64,000 nt of DNA from Pogona vitticeps (Eukaryota > Chordata > Lepidosauria > Squamata > Agamidae), in assembly GCF_051106095.1 (NCBI RefSeq), contig NC_135783.1:61731947-61795946 (forward strand), read 5' to 3'. The notes below the pieces were generated by a model. That model was given only the letters and a program-made list of their open reading frames with translations, was not told the origin of the DNA and searched no databases. Position 1 is the stretch's first letter. Each line of letters starts with the position of its first letter. A program made the translations under genes and the position numbers. This document shows, piece by piece, positions 12,306-27,011 of this stretch.

Positions 12306-15300
12306 CTGCAAGCAGAAATTAACATGGTGGATCAGTCTGAGGCAGCCAAGTATGATCTAGAGATGACGAACATGAATTCCAAGTATTTTCATTATGAAAA
12401 AATATACATAATGAACAGTACAAGTCGAAAAGATTCTGAGATCAGGAAGACACAACTGGTTTATGTTTATAAAGTAGCAGTGGAATTCATACCGCCTAGA
12501 GTGGTCTACTGACTAGATAGGCGGGATATAAATAAAATAAATAAATAAAATAAATATACAACGACCTGGTGGGTCAATGCGACTAGACTACAGACACGCA
12601 GATCAGATCAATGAGTACGTATACCTGCCTTGAGTGTTTAGTGAGCAGGATGCTTGATGAATAGTCAAAACTTAGGGAGCAATGAGAGCAATGATGCCTT
12701 GACAGTTCTGAAAGTGAAAGACTTGGAGAGAGGTTGCAGTTTTGGATGGAAATGGTGTTTTGTATTCCCAGCATGCACTTTTTCATTGGAAAGCCTTCAT
12801 GGCTGAGTTGCGTTCTGCTAAGCAGAAGTCAAAATGCTTATTTAAAAGGATAAATACATGCTTGAAATCGTTGTGGGGGGGGGGCAGGAAAACAGAGGGA
12901 TTTTTGCCTGAGTGGTTGACAAGGAATGGGACCCCTATTCCATGTCATATTGCAGCCTCTGAGATTGCTTTTTTCTTTCTTTTTTTAAATCACCACTTGT
13001 ATGTATTTGTATTGTCTTGTTTTCTCTCTTCATGCTATGACTCTGGGAGCCCCCATCCTCTAATTCCCCTTCATGCCACTTTGTTCCCCACCTTAACTAG
13101 CCCTCAAGTGTTGCTCCCTGAAACATTTAACTTGATATCTTCATTCCACAGGTTCCATGAAGAGTGTGTCTGGGTGCACAGCATCATATATAAAATTCCA
13201 AAATATGAAAATAATTTGCAAAACGGTACCTTTCCAATAGTCAGGTCCATGTCACTAAGCAATCTGAGATTGGCCTTCTTTCCAAGGACATCTGCCATGT
13301 TCTGTTTTGCAAGGAGCTCCTGAAGATTATAAATGGTTTTCAAATACACTTTTGGTAAAGTCAGCTGGATTTGTCTGCAGGAGAAGCAAGAAGGTATAAA
13401 GAGAAGGAAGGAAAAAATAAATTAATGCAAAAACAGCCATTTGCACACAAATTCCAGAAAGTAACGTTGATTCTAGGAGGGCTCCCAGATAAAGTTTTTA
13501 TTGTTTCATTGTCCTGAATTTTTCACAGAATTTTTGTGAGGGACCTGGACATAACTTCTGTCTTTTTTTTTTTCTTGCCATAGGGAATATGCTATGGAGT
13601 CAAATTTAAAATGGCTGAATTGCGTCTTTTTAATGATGGTGCTAACAGCCGTTCATCTGAAAGCAACTTATCTTTCCTGTGACTTTTTAGTCAATACACC
13701 CTCAATGGGGTCCCCTAAAATAATTTATCATTTGTAAGACCCCTTAACATGATGAAAGAATGGTAGCACTGCCCATGCCTCATATCTCATATGAAATGAT
13801 CACTTATCCTGTTCAGGGTTGTAGGTAATCCTTCCAATTTAGTCTCTCTCCCCTCCAGCAAGGGATTTCTTGAGAGACACATGCTTTGGCAATCAAACTC
13901 AAAAATTAAATGGATGTTTACATTCCGGTGTCACTAAATGCAAGAAAGAGGGCTGAGGAAAATTACATGTTATGACAAATAGACATCTTTCACCACTTGA
14001 GGAAGCACTTGTTCAAAATACATGCTAAGCATATCATCTACTTTCACCCTGAAAATCATGCCTTGCACAAATGTTAAAAAGTTCAGCATAGAACCGGCCT
14101 TCACTAAAAATATTAACCACTTTCTTACCTCATGATCAAATAATTCTCCCACTTTTGGTTCCATTTTGAGTTTTTAAAAAAGTCTTAATTGGATAAATGC
14201 ATTTCTGTTGAGCCTTAAATTCTTTAAGGTTCAGGTTTGAAAAAACTAATTGGCTAAAATCCAGTTAATGAAACAATGCCATTTGATAAATTATGGCAAT
14301 TTTTCAGAAATAAAACATTTCAATTCCCGACTTCCTGAAGTTACCAAGGCTCCGACTGAACCCCTTTTGTTGTAGAGATGCCACTGGAGTCCAGGGATGG
14401 GAAGTGAATCTTTAATTTCCAAAAATCTTTGCCACTAATTAAGAAAAATCACAGCAGCTGATAGTGTCACCAGCCTTACACAGTGTAGCTGCATGAATGG
14501 GATTCCAGCCATTTAGTCTTAAACTAACAGGTTAGAAGCAGAATGAGGAATATTGTGAAGGGAAAAAAAATAGAAGTTGCAAAAATGAAATATTTCAAGT
14601 TTGCTTCCAGGTGAGGCATTTGTCTTGCCTTGTTCATGGGATTTTACAAGCATCTTCAATTTGTCACTCCTCCATGTTTTCCCACCTTTTCTTCCATCTT
14701 TCCATACCTCTTTTCATTAAGGATGAAAAGCCAGGATAAGTACACTTTGTTATTAGCTATGAAAGCCTTCTGTTTTCTGGAATCCTTTCGAGTCAGCTTT
14801 TCTAAATCTGTATTATTGTCCAATGGTGGAGTACTATATTTTGACATTTGTGTTATCTTCAGTACACACACTGCTTTGGCCACACACCAAGGCTAAAAAT
14901 GCAGTTGTCTGTCTTGATCAATATCAGCAAACCCACTCTAGCAGACTAGGAGGAGCAGATCTTTTGCCAATCTCACTGGTCTTATCATTGGTACTGACCA
15001 TCACTTACGTTGCATTTAAGTGGTAGTCAGAGGTACAGTGAAATGAGATGCTGGAGGTATGCCACCTCTTGCTCTGTCTAGCAACTGTGCTTAAACCAAA
15101 TAAGACAGGAGACTCAAACTATGGTGTTACAGATATTGTATCATTAAAAGGCAAAAGGCTTCAGTAATCAGTTACTGCTCCATAGACATTATTCCTGTAA
15201 ACTTGCATGACTGAGCAGTCATATTTGCGAATGAAGTCTATGCTTACTGTTGGAATGTTTGCAGCCTCGCAAGCTGCCTCTGGTAGATGGGGCTGGAAGA

Positions 15301-18300
15301 GACTTTTATGGGCTGCAGTAACTGTCAATCACTAACAGCCCTAACCAATAGTTCTTTCCCTGCCTCTGATTCAAAGAGAGCTCTGCCTCCCTGCTCTGCC
15401 TTTCTTCCCTCTCAGTAGTCTGTGGGAAGTAGTCTCAGTGAGATGAAACTGGTTGCTGAAAGTGAACCAGCCATGTTTGTTCAGTTTCCCTTTCAATCTG
15501 TTCAATTTTCAGTAATGGAATCTTTCATCTTACAAATGTCTCAGAATGAGTTATTGATTGAGACAAGAAGTGCCAGCTGATGAGAAAAAAAAGAAGTGGC
15601 GAACTAAATTGGGGAACTATGAATCCCTAAAGGAATTTAATCAGAAATTCGAAGCTCTGCAATACTTTACCTCCCAATGACCAACCAAAAAATAAAGCAT
15701 GTTAATTGAAAGCAACAAGTATGAAAAGCTCCTGCCATCACAGCCAGGCTTTCTTAGCACTAAAGGAAACTGTAGTTTGACCCCAGACATCTCATCTGGA
15801 TTGCCACCAGTCCCTCAAAGCTTGTTCCGATGCTCTTATGAACATCTGAATGATCCATAAACATACCTTGCTGATAGTTTTTGCATCCATTCTATTGAAG
15901 GCATCAAAGAGTACTGATTTTCAACCGTGGCCAGGTCACTGATGTTGGTAGGCAGCAAAAGTAGCAGAAATACACTCTTGCCAACAGGAATTTTCACTAC
16001 AGAAAGACTTGGGTTGCTGTCACATTTGTACTCAAAGGTTCCGACGACCCTCATCATTGGTACAGAGATCACTGTGTCTGAATCGAGCCAAAACTCCTGA
16101 GGCTTCTTCAACAGGGAGGCTCCCTTTACAATGGCTGAGAACACAACGGGAAAGTGACAAAAGCAAAGGGGTTCACTGCATCCATTTCATAAAGGCACGC
16201 TAGGCAGCTTCCTGGTAAGTTTACTGTGGTATTTATTTAAGCAATTTATAAAATGCTTTTCTTTAGCAGAGCTCAAGGCAGCTAACAGCAAGACAATTTC
16301 AAACCAACAACTCATAAGAAACAAAGGCCAGCAGAATAAAAGCATAAAGGCAGCTGATTAAAATGAAGATATGCCAGCAGAAATAACATTGCAGAGCTAC
16401 AGTCTCTGTATTGCATAGGTGGCTAACGGATCAAGACTGGGAGAGGTCTTCCCTGAGATTTGGGACAACGTACCCTCCCCACATGGTCTATGGGTCTTTT
16501 CAGCTGGGATAGCATTCCAGGGATCATATTATAGGTTGGAATCACCCCTCTAAGATCAGAGTCACTTTGATCAAATAATGTTGACATCAGATGACAAATT
16601 AATTAAGAAAATATATACGTTTCTTTTAGATTGAAAAATGGAAGATGAACAAGTGAAAGAAACAATGGTTGAATGGGCAAACAACTTTGGATATCCGGTA
16701 ACACTGAATTAGAGAAATGGCAAAAGCTGTTGAATAGAAACTGTAAAATGATAATGGCGACATCTTATAAAGATAACTTATATACAATGTTTTATAGATG
16801 GCACCTATCACCTGCTAGATTAGATAGTCATTTTCTAATATATCTAATAAATGTTGGAAATATGATAAAAAAGCAGGTACTTATTATCATGTATGTTGGG
16901 CTTGTGATAAAGTTAAAAAATTTTGGATTAAAATACTGTACATACATGGCTTGTTAAAATGTTAAAAAAAATATAGACTTTAAACCAGAACTGTTTCTAT
17001 TAAGTATAATGCCAGAAAATTTTGATAAACAAAATGTATATTTAACATTGCATATTTTGACAGCAGCAAGGGTTGTACTGGCACAACATTAAACAAACAA
17101 ACAAACATTGGAAAAACGAAGGACTACCTACAGATGAAGAAACAATGAAGAAGATTTTGGACTGTGTGGAAATGGACAGACTTACATTGAAAGTTAAAGA
17201 GAAAAGATTCAGAATATTTTCAAATGTGGAATCTGTTAAGAGTGGTTAGAAATGCAGTGTAGCGATTAGGCCCTAATCTGTAGCAACAAATGAGCCCATG
17301 AATCACAATGTTTAACAAGCACAAATTGATTTTACTACTAATAATATCTATATAAAAGATCAGAGTCAAAGATAAGATGCCAACTTCTTTCCTGTACTCT
17401 TAAAAGCATCCATATTCTTTATCTCTCTGATCCTGTAGCTCTACTCTTGGAGAAGGAAAAAAGGGGGATGGGGTTGGAGAGAAGAATCAGATATAAAGTG
17501 TGGATGGAGCAGGGGAGGCCCTGGATCAATAGCTCTCCCAGGTCCTCCACCAAGGCCCTGAAGAGAGTCTAAATTCACTCCATCAACAGGAGGGTGAACA
17601 GCACCAGTGTCATCTTTCCTCTTTGCCTGCAAAAACCTGAAAGGATGCCCTGCAAACTCCAACCTTGGTGTAGCTCAGCAAAACCCCATGATTGGCATGT
17701 AAAACATGGGAAGGAAAGACTAGGCACAGCACTTTGTTAGGGAAAAAGAAAATAAATTCATGCCTATGATGTTGTTCTAAGAAACATTACTAACAGCTGG
17801 AGCAAATGATACATTGAAAAGGTCAGTCTCAGGTTAATGGTGTATTAATTCTTCCTGTTGTTTCTCTCCTACTAGAGGCTGGACACAATCTTCAGTTAAT
17901 TTAAGTCATTACAGTTACTGCTTTGACTTTGACTTAAGGACACTTGAGGGGCTCAAAAAGCTGCAAGCAGAGAATTCCTGGTGTCCCCCCATCTTTTGTC
18001 AGTTTCTTCTGACCATCCTTTAGGAGCTAGGTAAAAAGAAAACCTTCTTCCCTAAACTTCCTAGTTTATTTCAACTGAGGATACAGCAACTGTGAGGGTT
18101 TTCCAGCCCTTAATTTAACTTGAACTGTTTAGAGCCCTGCCCCTCAAAAGAAGGGGTGGACAGCCAAGGAGGATCTGGGAGTCCCTCTGGAACATCTAAT
18201 TTGATTTTAGAAGACAGATAATTGGGGGCCTTTAAAGGGAGTAGTATTAAAATGAGCAATTGCTCTTGGAGGCACAATTACTCATTTTACACCAATTTCT

Positions 18301-20149
18301 CTCAGCAGTGGGGGATCCAGGAACACTTGGAGCCACGCTGGAGTGCTTAGTAGGCTGAATGGGGCCCACAGGCAACACCATTCCCACCAACCTTCAGCCG
18401 GAGCTTGGAAATAAAGTGTTTTTAAAAAATTACTTACATTTCTATCAAATAGTGAGAGGAAAGCAGTACATTTATCTAATATTTGAAAAGTAACATTACA
18501 ATGCTAATTAATTAAATTAAATTAATTAGCAATGCTAATTAAATTAATTAGCAATGCTAATTAATTAAATTAAATTAAAACATTACAATGCTAATTGAAA
18601 GAGGCAGTAATTCGACCACTCCTTAAAAAGCCTAACCTGGACCCAAGGCTGGTGGTCAACTACCGACCAGTGGCGAACCTCCCTTATTTGGGCAAGGTGT
18701 TGGAGCGGGTTGTGGCCGGGCAACTCCAGGCGCTGCTGGATGAAACGGATTTTCTGGATCCATTTCAATAGGGTTTCAGGCCGGGTTTTGGTACAGAGAC
18801 AGCCTTGGTCGCCCTGTATGATGACCTTTGCCGGGAGAGAGACAGGGGGAGTGTGACCCTGTTGATACTCCTGGACCTCTCAGCGGCTTTCGACACCATC
18901 GACCATGGTGTCCTTCTGGATAGGCTGGCTGGGTTGGGAGTTGGGGGCACTGTTTTACGGTGGTTCCGCTCCTTCCTAGCTGACCGTATCCAGAGGGTGG
19001 TGCTGGGGGACAGTTGCTCTGCCCCATGGCATTTATGTCATGGGGTTCCTCAGGGCTCGATACTGTCCCCCATGCTGTTTAACACCTACATGAAACCGCT
19101 GGGAGAGGTCATCAGGAGGTTTGGGCTGACGAGTCAGCAATATGCTGACGACACTCAGCTCTACCTCTCGTTTTCCACCAATCCAGGTGAGGCGGTTTCT
19201 GTGCTGAACTCGTGTCTGGACCTGATAATGGACTGGATGAGGGTTAATAAATTGAAACTCAATCCAGACAAGACGGAAGTGCTGTTAGTGGGTGCTTCGC
19301 CGGACAGGTTGGAGGGCCACTTCCCTGTCCTGAATGGGGTTACACTCCCCCTAAGGGACAGGGTCCGCAGCTTGGGGGTGCTCCTGGACCCCAGTCTAAC
19401 ACTGGAAGCCCAGGTGGACTCGGTGGCCAGGGGCGCCTTCCTCCAGCTGCGGAAATTATACCAGCTACGGCCCTACCTGGATGAGCGGAGTCTCATGACA
19501 GTTACACATGCACTGGTAACATCTCGTATTGATTATTGCAATGCGCTCTACGTGGGGCTGCCTTTGAAGACGGTCCGGCGACTGCAACTGGTCCAGAATC
19601 GAGCTGCGCGGCTGGTGAGTGGTGGGGCCGCCAGAGAGCACATCAAGCCGATTCTGTATAATTTACACTGGTTACCAGTTGCTGTCCGGGCCCAATTCAA
19701 AGTGCTTGTTTTGACATATAAAGCCCTAAACGGCTTGGGCCCTGGATACTTGAAGGACCGCCTCCTTCCATATGAGCCTACCAGGCTGTTAAGATCTTGC
19801 CAGGGGGCCCTTTTGAAAGAGCCATCCCTCAAGGAGGTAAGAGGGATGGCTTGTAGACAAAGGGCCTTCTCGGCAGCTGCCCCCAGACTATGGAACGCCC
19901 TCCCAACTGAAATTCGCCTGGCGCCGACACTGATGATATTTCGGCGCCAGGTCAAAACCTTCCTGTTCCAGAAGGCTTTTAATTGAAATAACATTAACTG
20001 TGGGTCTTAATGATGGCAATTTTAATTGTATTTTTTAATTGTATTTTAATTGTATTTTAACTGTATTTTATTCATTTTGTTTTACTGCATTGAATTTTGG
20101 TTGTTGTGAGCCGCCCAGAGACCTTTGGGTAGAGTGGGCGGCATATAAA

Positions 20150-20197
<48 letters not shown>

Positions 20198-22033
20198 ATT
20201 CCATAATTGTTCAGAGCACTACTTAAGCTGGGTGTCTACCTCCTCTTCCCCCCATGGGAGCAAAACAACCATACTATTAACCGACTCTATATCAGTGGCC
20301 AAAATCCAGTAGTAAGTTGCAACTAGACTAGATCTATTGAATCAATGGGACATATAGAAGAATTGACTCACCAAATCCATGCTGATTCAATGGCCCTACT
20401 CTAGCGGAGTTCAGCCAACGACTGCCACGTTTGCATTTGGACTAGCGCTCTGACAAACACTAGCTAGCACACATCCTAATGGACAACAGTGTCCATCACT
20501 CCAAAGTTAGGAACCACTGGTTTACAAAATAAAACAAAACAAAACTGCAGAAAGTTTGACTAAAATTATAACCTTAAGAAAAAGCTGCCCATTTCCCTCA
20601 GAAGGTTATGTTCTTTGTGTTCTTTCTGCAAGAAGGTTGATAAAAGAGCTACACCAGTGTCTACATTGTTCTGTCACACCAACCCAAGTACTGTACTAAC
20701 AGAAAGCAGTACCCAATTTAATCCTATATTACCATTTTCTCAGGAAAGAAAGATTCAGAGATTAATACAAGATGGAGAAAAACAACTGACTCTATATCCT
20801 CTGAGATGAAACCTGACATTATCATACCTCCAAGAAATTCTTCCAAGTTTGTTGTCTTCATCCTCAAACTGAACTCTACCTCCAAATCCTGCCTAACCAG
20901 AATGATTTGGGGGCTCTGCTGTTTCTCACCCTACACTCTCCAATGTGCACCCTGGTTAGGACATGAACCTCATCTTGGAATGCCATTTTACTGGCCCATT
21001 GAAGATACAGTATTATTCATTCCAGATGCATTACACCAAATGCATAAACTGTGCAGATCCACATTGTTCCATACTGAAGCCTCCCCCACATAAGAACACA
21101 CAGATGACTGGATGTACATAGAGATGAGCCCTGTGGTTATAATATTAATGCATGTGTTCAATTAATGTTTGTTTTTTTAAAAAATATCTGCTTTCATTTA
21201 GAGTTGCCTTTGGTACAAAAATGTAGGGATTCTCTCTTCTCCCTTGCCCACAACACCAACCTACCTTTGAACTGAGTGTAGGTTGCAAGCAGCAAACTAG
21301 TTTCCGGATCAATGTCTGCTAGCAAACTCTTGCTTCTGGGTGTGCTTTTGTCTTCAACAAAGGCCTCAATGTGTTTGGCCGCCTGCGTAGGATTGCTAAA
21401 ATCAACTGCACGTACATAGAAATTAACATCAGAAAAGACCAATTCGTGAACAAAGGACTCAGATAAACGGACATCAGGGGCAGAGAAAAGGCAGGACAGC
21501 TTGGAGAAGAGCAGGCCTTCACTTTCCCTTGACCGGAATGGACCATTGATGATGAACCTCAGAGCAGAGAGGACTTTTCGCCCGTCAATTCTGAAGGTGC
21601 AGTTTGGGTCACCAGATGTGGCGCCAAATTCTAACAATGTCTGAAGTTCGTTTGCTGTTTTTCCTGAGGCTCCTATGTAGAAGGACAGCAAGGACTCATA
21701 TATATGGATGGGGGACACAATAATATTATCTTCGTTGTGTATTTTCCTCAGCTCTTTGTAGAAGCGTGCACCAACAGTATGAATGGGGTCTCTCAAGAAG
21801 TTCACACCTAAGTGTTTCTTTTCCTCTTCATTCTGGATCTCTTCAGATACTGAAGACTCAATAGAGATGGGGATGAAAGTCTTGACCAGTTGTTCTCTGA
21901 CTTCCAGTTCTTTACAGCTGTTGTTCTTTGTGTTGTTAAGGGAAAAGAGGTAAAAGGGATGGACATACACCCGATCACAGACAACAGTGGTCATGCACAG
22001 AAGGAGGCATAACAAACTCACTTCTGGGTTCAT
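12123..22033 (-). CDS. AGT: AGT, angiotensinogen (serpin A8), complete coding region in four exons
   Basis: Minus-strand exons 22033-21265, 16134-15867, 13374-13230 and 12305-12123 join into 454 codons plus a stop. Residues 1-19 form a hydrophobic signal peptide ending VVC. The mature protein starts with angiotensin [11 protein letters not shown], followed by FSL, so the renin site would be Leu10-Phe11. Two Asn-X-Ser/Thr sites and a Cys follow within 21 mature residues; that Cys and the one in GDPNCTF are candidates for the conserved redox-sensitive disulfide. The rest is a serpin fold: [32 protein letters not shown], and the C-terminal block [20 protein letters not shown] with GTVRNP. The internal coding exons of 268 and 145 bp are the lengths I recall for human AGT. 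It is a secreted substrate of renin and is not expected to inhibit proteases. The 5' UTR continues to 22053; the upstream non-coding exon was not located. Confidence 0.96.
12487..12556 (+). mobile_element. L2/CR1-type LINE 3' tail with AAAT repeats
   Basis: ACCGCCTAGAGTGG followed by AGGCGGGATATAAAT and an imperfect (AAAT)n run is the hallmark end of L2-like LINEs in this window. Only the last 70 bases remain. It lies in the last AGT intron. Confidence 0.6.
13230..13374 (-). CDS. AGT: AGT third coding exon
   Basis: Acceptor CTCCTGCAG ends at 13375 and donor GTACC starts at 13229; length 145 bp. It encodes [20 protein letters not shown], then [11 protein letters not shown], aligning with the exon before the serpin hinge. 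Confidence 0.94.
13375..14374. other. AGT intron, no recognisable element
   Basis: AT-rich unique-looking sequence. An open minus-strand stretch at 13970-14164 has no splice sites in phase with AGT and no family resemblance. Confidence 0.4.
14375..14515. repeat. Unclassified interspersed repeat, copy 1
   Basis: Contains TTTAATTTCCAAAAAT, a CAGCTGATAGTGTCACC block and AGCCTTACACAG, in the same order as the copy at 55885-56190. A copy of the last part is at 32725-32790. No terminal structure was found. Confidence 0.4.
14516..15866. other. AGT intron, no recognisable element
   Basis: No assignable repeat or exon. An inner stretch at 15240-15430 is more GC-rich but shows no known motif. Confidence 0.35.
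15867..16134 (-). CDS. AGT: AGT second coding exon
   Basis: Acceptor TTCTCAG ends at 16135 and donor gtatgt starts at 15866; length 268 bp. It encodes [33 protein letters not shown] and WMQKLSA, the central beta-sheet region of the serpin. Confidence 0.95.
16225..16470 (-). mobile_element. CR1/L2-type LINE 3' fragment, antisense
   Basis: TATTTATTTAAGCAATTTAT followed by GCTCAAGGCAGCTAACA is the reverse complement of the CR1/L2-type 3' tail (nucleus of TTGAGC and ATAAATA). It is diverged and lies in an AGT intron. Confidence 0.4.
16575..17240 (+). mobile_element. L1 LINE fragment, ORF2 C-terminal region
   Basis: Broken translation reads [49 protein letters not shown] and [11 protein letters not shown], the C-terminal part of L1 ORF2. 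A short (AAAC)4 expansion lies at 17089-17105. It lies in the AGT intron between the second and first coding exons and is 5' truncated. Confidence 0.75.
18492..18596. repeat. AT-rich tandem/inverted TTAATTAA cluster
   Basis: AATGCTAATTAATTAAATTA-type units recur three times with inverted copies, and the phrase AACATTACAATGCTAATT occurs at both edges (18492-18509 and 18579-18596). It directly precedes the L2 copy. Confidence 0.8.
18597..20199 (+). mobile_element. L2-clade LINE, 5' truncated, with long RT open frame
   Basis: From 18597 the frame reads [20 protein letters not shown], meets one TAG at 18769-18771, and then stays open for 393 codons to the stop at 19984-19986. RT motifs are [26 protein letters not shown] and [10 protein letters not shown]; the C-terminal LINE domain has [18 protein letters not shown] and [15 protein letters not shown]. 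The 3' UTR ends GAGCCGCCCAGAG, GGGCGGCATATAAAT and an (AAAT)n tail. Few lesions suggest a recent insertion. It sits in the large AGT intron, antisense to AGT. The clade was judged from fish and reptile L2 proteins I remember; a CR1 relative is possible. Confidence 0.88.
20147..20199 (+). repeat. (AAAT)n microsatellite, L2 tail
   Basis: About 13 AAAT units continue the 3' end of the L2 copy. Confidence 0.95.
20200..21264. other. AGT intron, no recognisable element
   Basis: Unique-looking sequence next to the donor of the first AGT coding exon. Nothing assignable. Confidence 0.4.
21265..22033 (-). CDS. AGT: AGT first coding exon (signal peptide and angiotensin I)
   Basis: The start ATG is at 22033-22031. 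The exon begins 20 bases upstream at 22053, after an acceptor with a TTTAAACAG-like end. The donor GT is at 21264-21263. It encodes 256 codons plus one base and carries the signal peptide, the angiotensin decapeptide, the N-terminal glycosylation sites and the first serpin helices. No other ATG in this frame precedes it within the exon. Confidence 0.95.
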
Positions 22034-22253
22034 CTTTATGTGTTTGGAAATATCTGTTTAAAGAAAGACACAATAATAATAATAATAAGATTTATGAGAG
22101 AATTTATGAGACTTTATTTCAACTCTATACAACATATATCCAATTTAATTTGGTAGAAATTGTTGAACTGTAAGAGGGACCAGCTGATCTATGGCTTACT
22201 GGAAGTACTGGCTCAATGTAATGCTCTGTTCCCCCTTGATCACTATGTATTAT

Positions 22254-22373
22254 CCATCACCACCACTATTACTGCTACTGCATTGCACTTTTTATTCCTC
22301 AGTCTTCCCCATGCATGAGGAAGACTGAGGAATAAAAAGTGCAATGCAGTAGCAGTAATAGTGGTGGTGATGG
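22254..22373. repeat. Near-perfect 120-bp palindrome
   Basis: Bases 22254-22313 and 22314-22373 are reverse complements with a single mismatch (22309/22318) and no spacer; the centre is ATGCAT. It lies upstream of AGT exon 2 in its 5' region and is followed by GAT and AAT arrays. No transposon ends are evident. Confidence 0.95.
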
Positions 22374-22390
22374 TAGTGCTGCTGCTACTG

Positions 22391-25030
<2,640 letters not shown>

Positions 25031-25781
25031 ATCCCATCACCTTTATCATGGTGGCATCTATAATATGACAGTTGTTTACATGCTGCATTGAACGTTCATT
25101 CACATGGAATGTACACTCATTCAGATGAATGTGAGAACTGTTCTAACTGATCTGTACCTAGGTGCTAAAATCTTACGTAATCCAGGGCAAAGATCAGTCC
25201 CAGATTGGAAATACAGAAATCTGCCATCCAAAACTCAATACAGAGATCAAGAGATAGACATATAAGTGGTTACCTATACAGGCAAACAAAAGCTTCAGTG
25301 AACAGTGAAGACTAGATGATAAAGAACATTAAAATATGTAGATGAGTACAAGAATGATGCACACTCCCACTATAGCTTTCGATTTCTGCTCTGAGAGCAT
25401 CTGTAGAGACACACTTGCCGTATTAAAAGATGGTCTCAGATCAACTGAAAGATTATCAGATACTTTTGATATGCAGCTGACAGTTGAAAGCTGGCATTAT
25501 TAACTCAAGTAAGTAATGAACATGATCTAAAAATGAATGTTAAGGAAACCAAAATCATGATAACCAGTAAAAGGAAAACAGATCAAAAACTTCAGTTAAA
25601 GATCCAGAATGAAACTATGGAACTTGTTGACAAAATCAATGTACATTGGAATTTGGTTCAATGAAGAGTGCAAGAATAACCATGAAATAGGCACACAGTA
25701 GCTTCTTTAAACTGAAGTACTGCAAAATGTAACAAAAACTTGAAATTAGCTTTGGGAATACTCATCGTGTATTACTGTATA

Positions 25782-26668
25782 CAGTGGTGCCCCGCATAGC
25801 GACGTTAATCCGTTCCAGGATTAACGTCGCTATCCGAAAACATCGCTAAACGGAACAAAAAACCCCATAGAAACGCATTAAATCCTGTTTAATGCGTTCC
25901 TATAGGGCAAAAACTCACCGTTCAGCGAAAATCCTCCATAGGGACGGCCATTTTCGCGCCTCGGTAAGCGAGGAATCCATCCAGAAAACAGCAGCGGCCA
26001 TTTTGGAACCGCCTATCAGCTGTTGAAAAAGCATTGCTTTACAGTGATCAGTTCCCCAAGCAGGGAACCGATCATAGTAAAGCACTGCCAACCAGCCAGC
26101 TAGCCAGCCCGGGAGACAAGTGAGGGCTCGGGAGGAGGGCCGCCGGAACACCCAGGCCTTGCCCTGCCTCCCCGCGGTCCCTGAAGCACCCCTCACCCCA
26201 GTCGCCGCCGCCGCCGCCGGGAGGAGGGCCGTTGGAACACCCGGGCCTTGCCCTGCCTCCCCGCGGTCCCGAAGCGCCCCCTCATCCCCTCCACTGCCGC
26301 CGCCGGTCAGCTGGGGGAAGGTAGGGGGAAGGGATGGCTCCCTTCCCCCTCCCCTCCTGAAGCTGACGCTGAAGCCGCATCTCAGCACAGCTCCGGAGGT
26401 GGGGGAATCCCTTCCCCCTCCCCTTCTGAAGCCCATGCTGAAGCCGGCATTTCAGCTCAGCTCCGCAGGATGGGGAGGGGAATCCCTTTTCCCCCATCCG
26501 CCGGAAGCCCCGCCCATCACCTGCGCGAAAATGGGGCGTAGGGGAAAATCGCAAAGCGATTTTCCCCCATTGAAAACATCGTTTTGCGATCGCTTTTGAG
26601 ATCGCAAAATCACCTTCAGTATGCGGATCATTCGTTAAACGGGGCACCCGGTAAGCGAGGCACCACTG
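25782..26668. mobile_element. Pogo/Tigger-like MITE (family A), long GC-rich version
   Basis: Left end CAGTGGTGCCCCGCATAGCG and right end GTAAGCGAGGCACCACTG, flanked by TA on both sides. Besides the family sequence (ACGTCGCTA, AATGCGTTCCTATAGG) it carries a GC-rich interior at 26090-26520 with tandem duplications. No transposase frame is present. At 887 bp it is more than twice the other copies. Confidence 0.72.
26131..26520. repeat. GC-rich minisatellite inside the MITE
   Basis: Two units of about 89 bp start GGAGGAGGGCCG (26131 and 26220). Then units of about 70-75 bp start CCCTTCCCCCTCCCCT (26340 and 26409), with a decayed third at 26484. A (GCC)n run lies at 26203-26219. Confidence 0.85.
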
Positions 26669-27011
26669 TACTCTTTATGCATGACATGGAATCATGGACT
26701 TTAACATAGGCTATTATAAAAAAGAAAATTTTGAAACATGGATTCGTCATGAGATGCTAAATTTTATTGGACTGAGTGGATAGCTAAGAAAGCTTTTTTA
26801 ATGGAGAAACAAAAAGTACGGGTGGCTGTTCAAGAAAGAAGTGCAAGTGGGGGGGGGGGGGGGGAGAGACTAACTTATGTGGCCAAAGAGCCTTGGAGAC
26901 TGGATTAGGCGCACCATGACATCATGGAGGAGGCAGGTAAAGTGTACAACTGGACCTGGGCTGAATGAATAATAGAAATTTATTCATTCATTTGATGAAT
27001 GTATGTATGTA

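Noticed and set aside
12742-13323. 193-codon open frame on the plus strand across an AGT exon
   Set aside because: It overlaps the AGT third coding exon on the other strand, has no family resemblance, and is explained as a chance antisense frame.
26120-26647. Proline-rich and arginine-rich open frames of up to 173 codons on both strands
   Set aside because: They lie wholly inside a TA-flanked MITE with GC-rich tandem repeats; absence of stops follows from composition.
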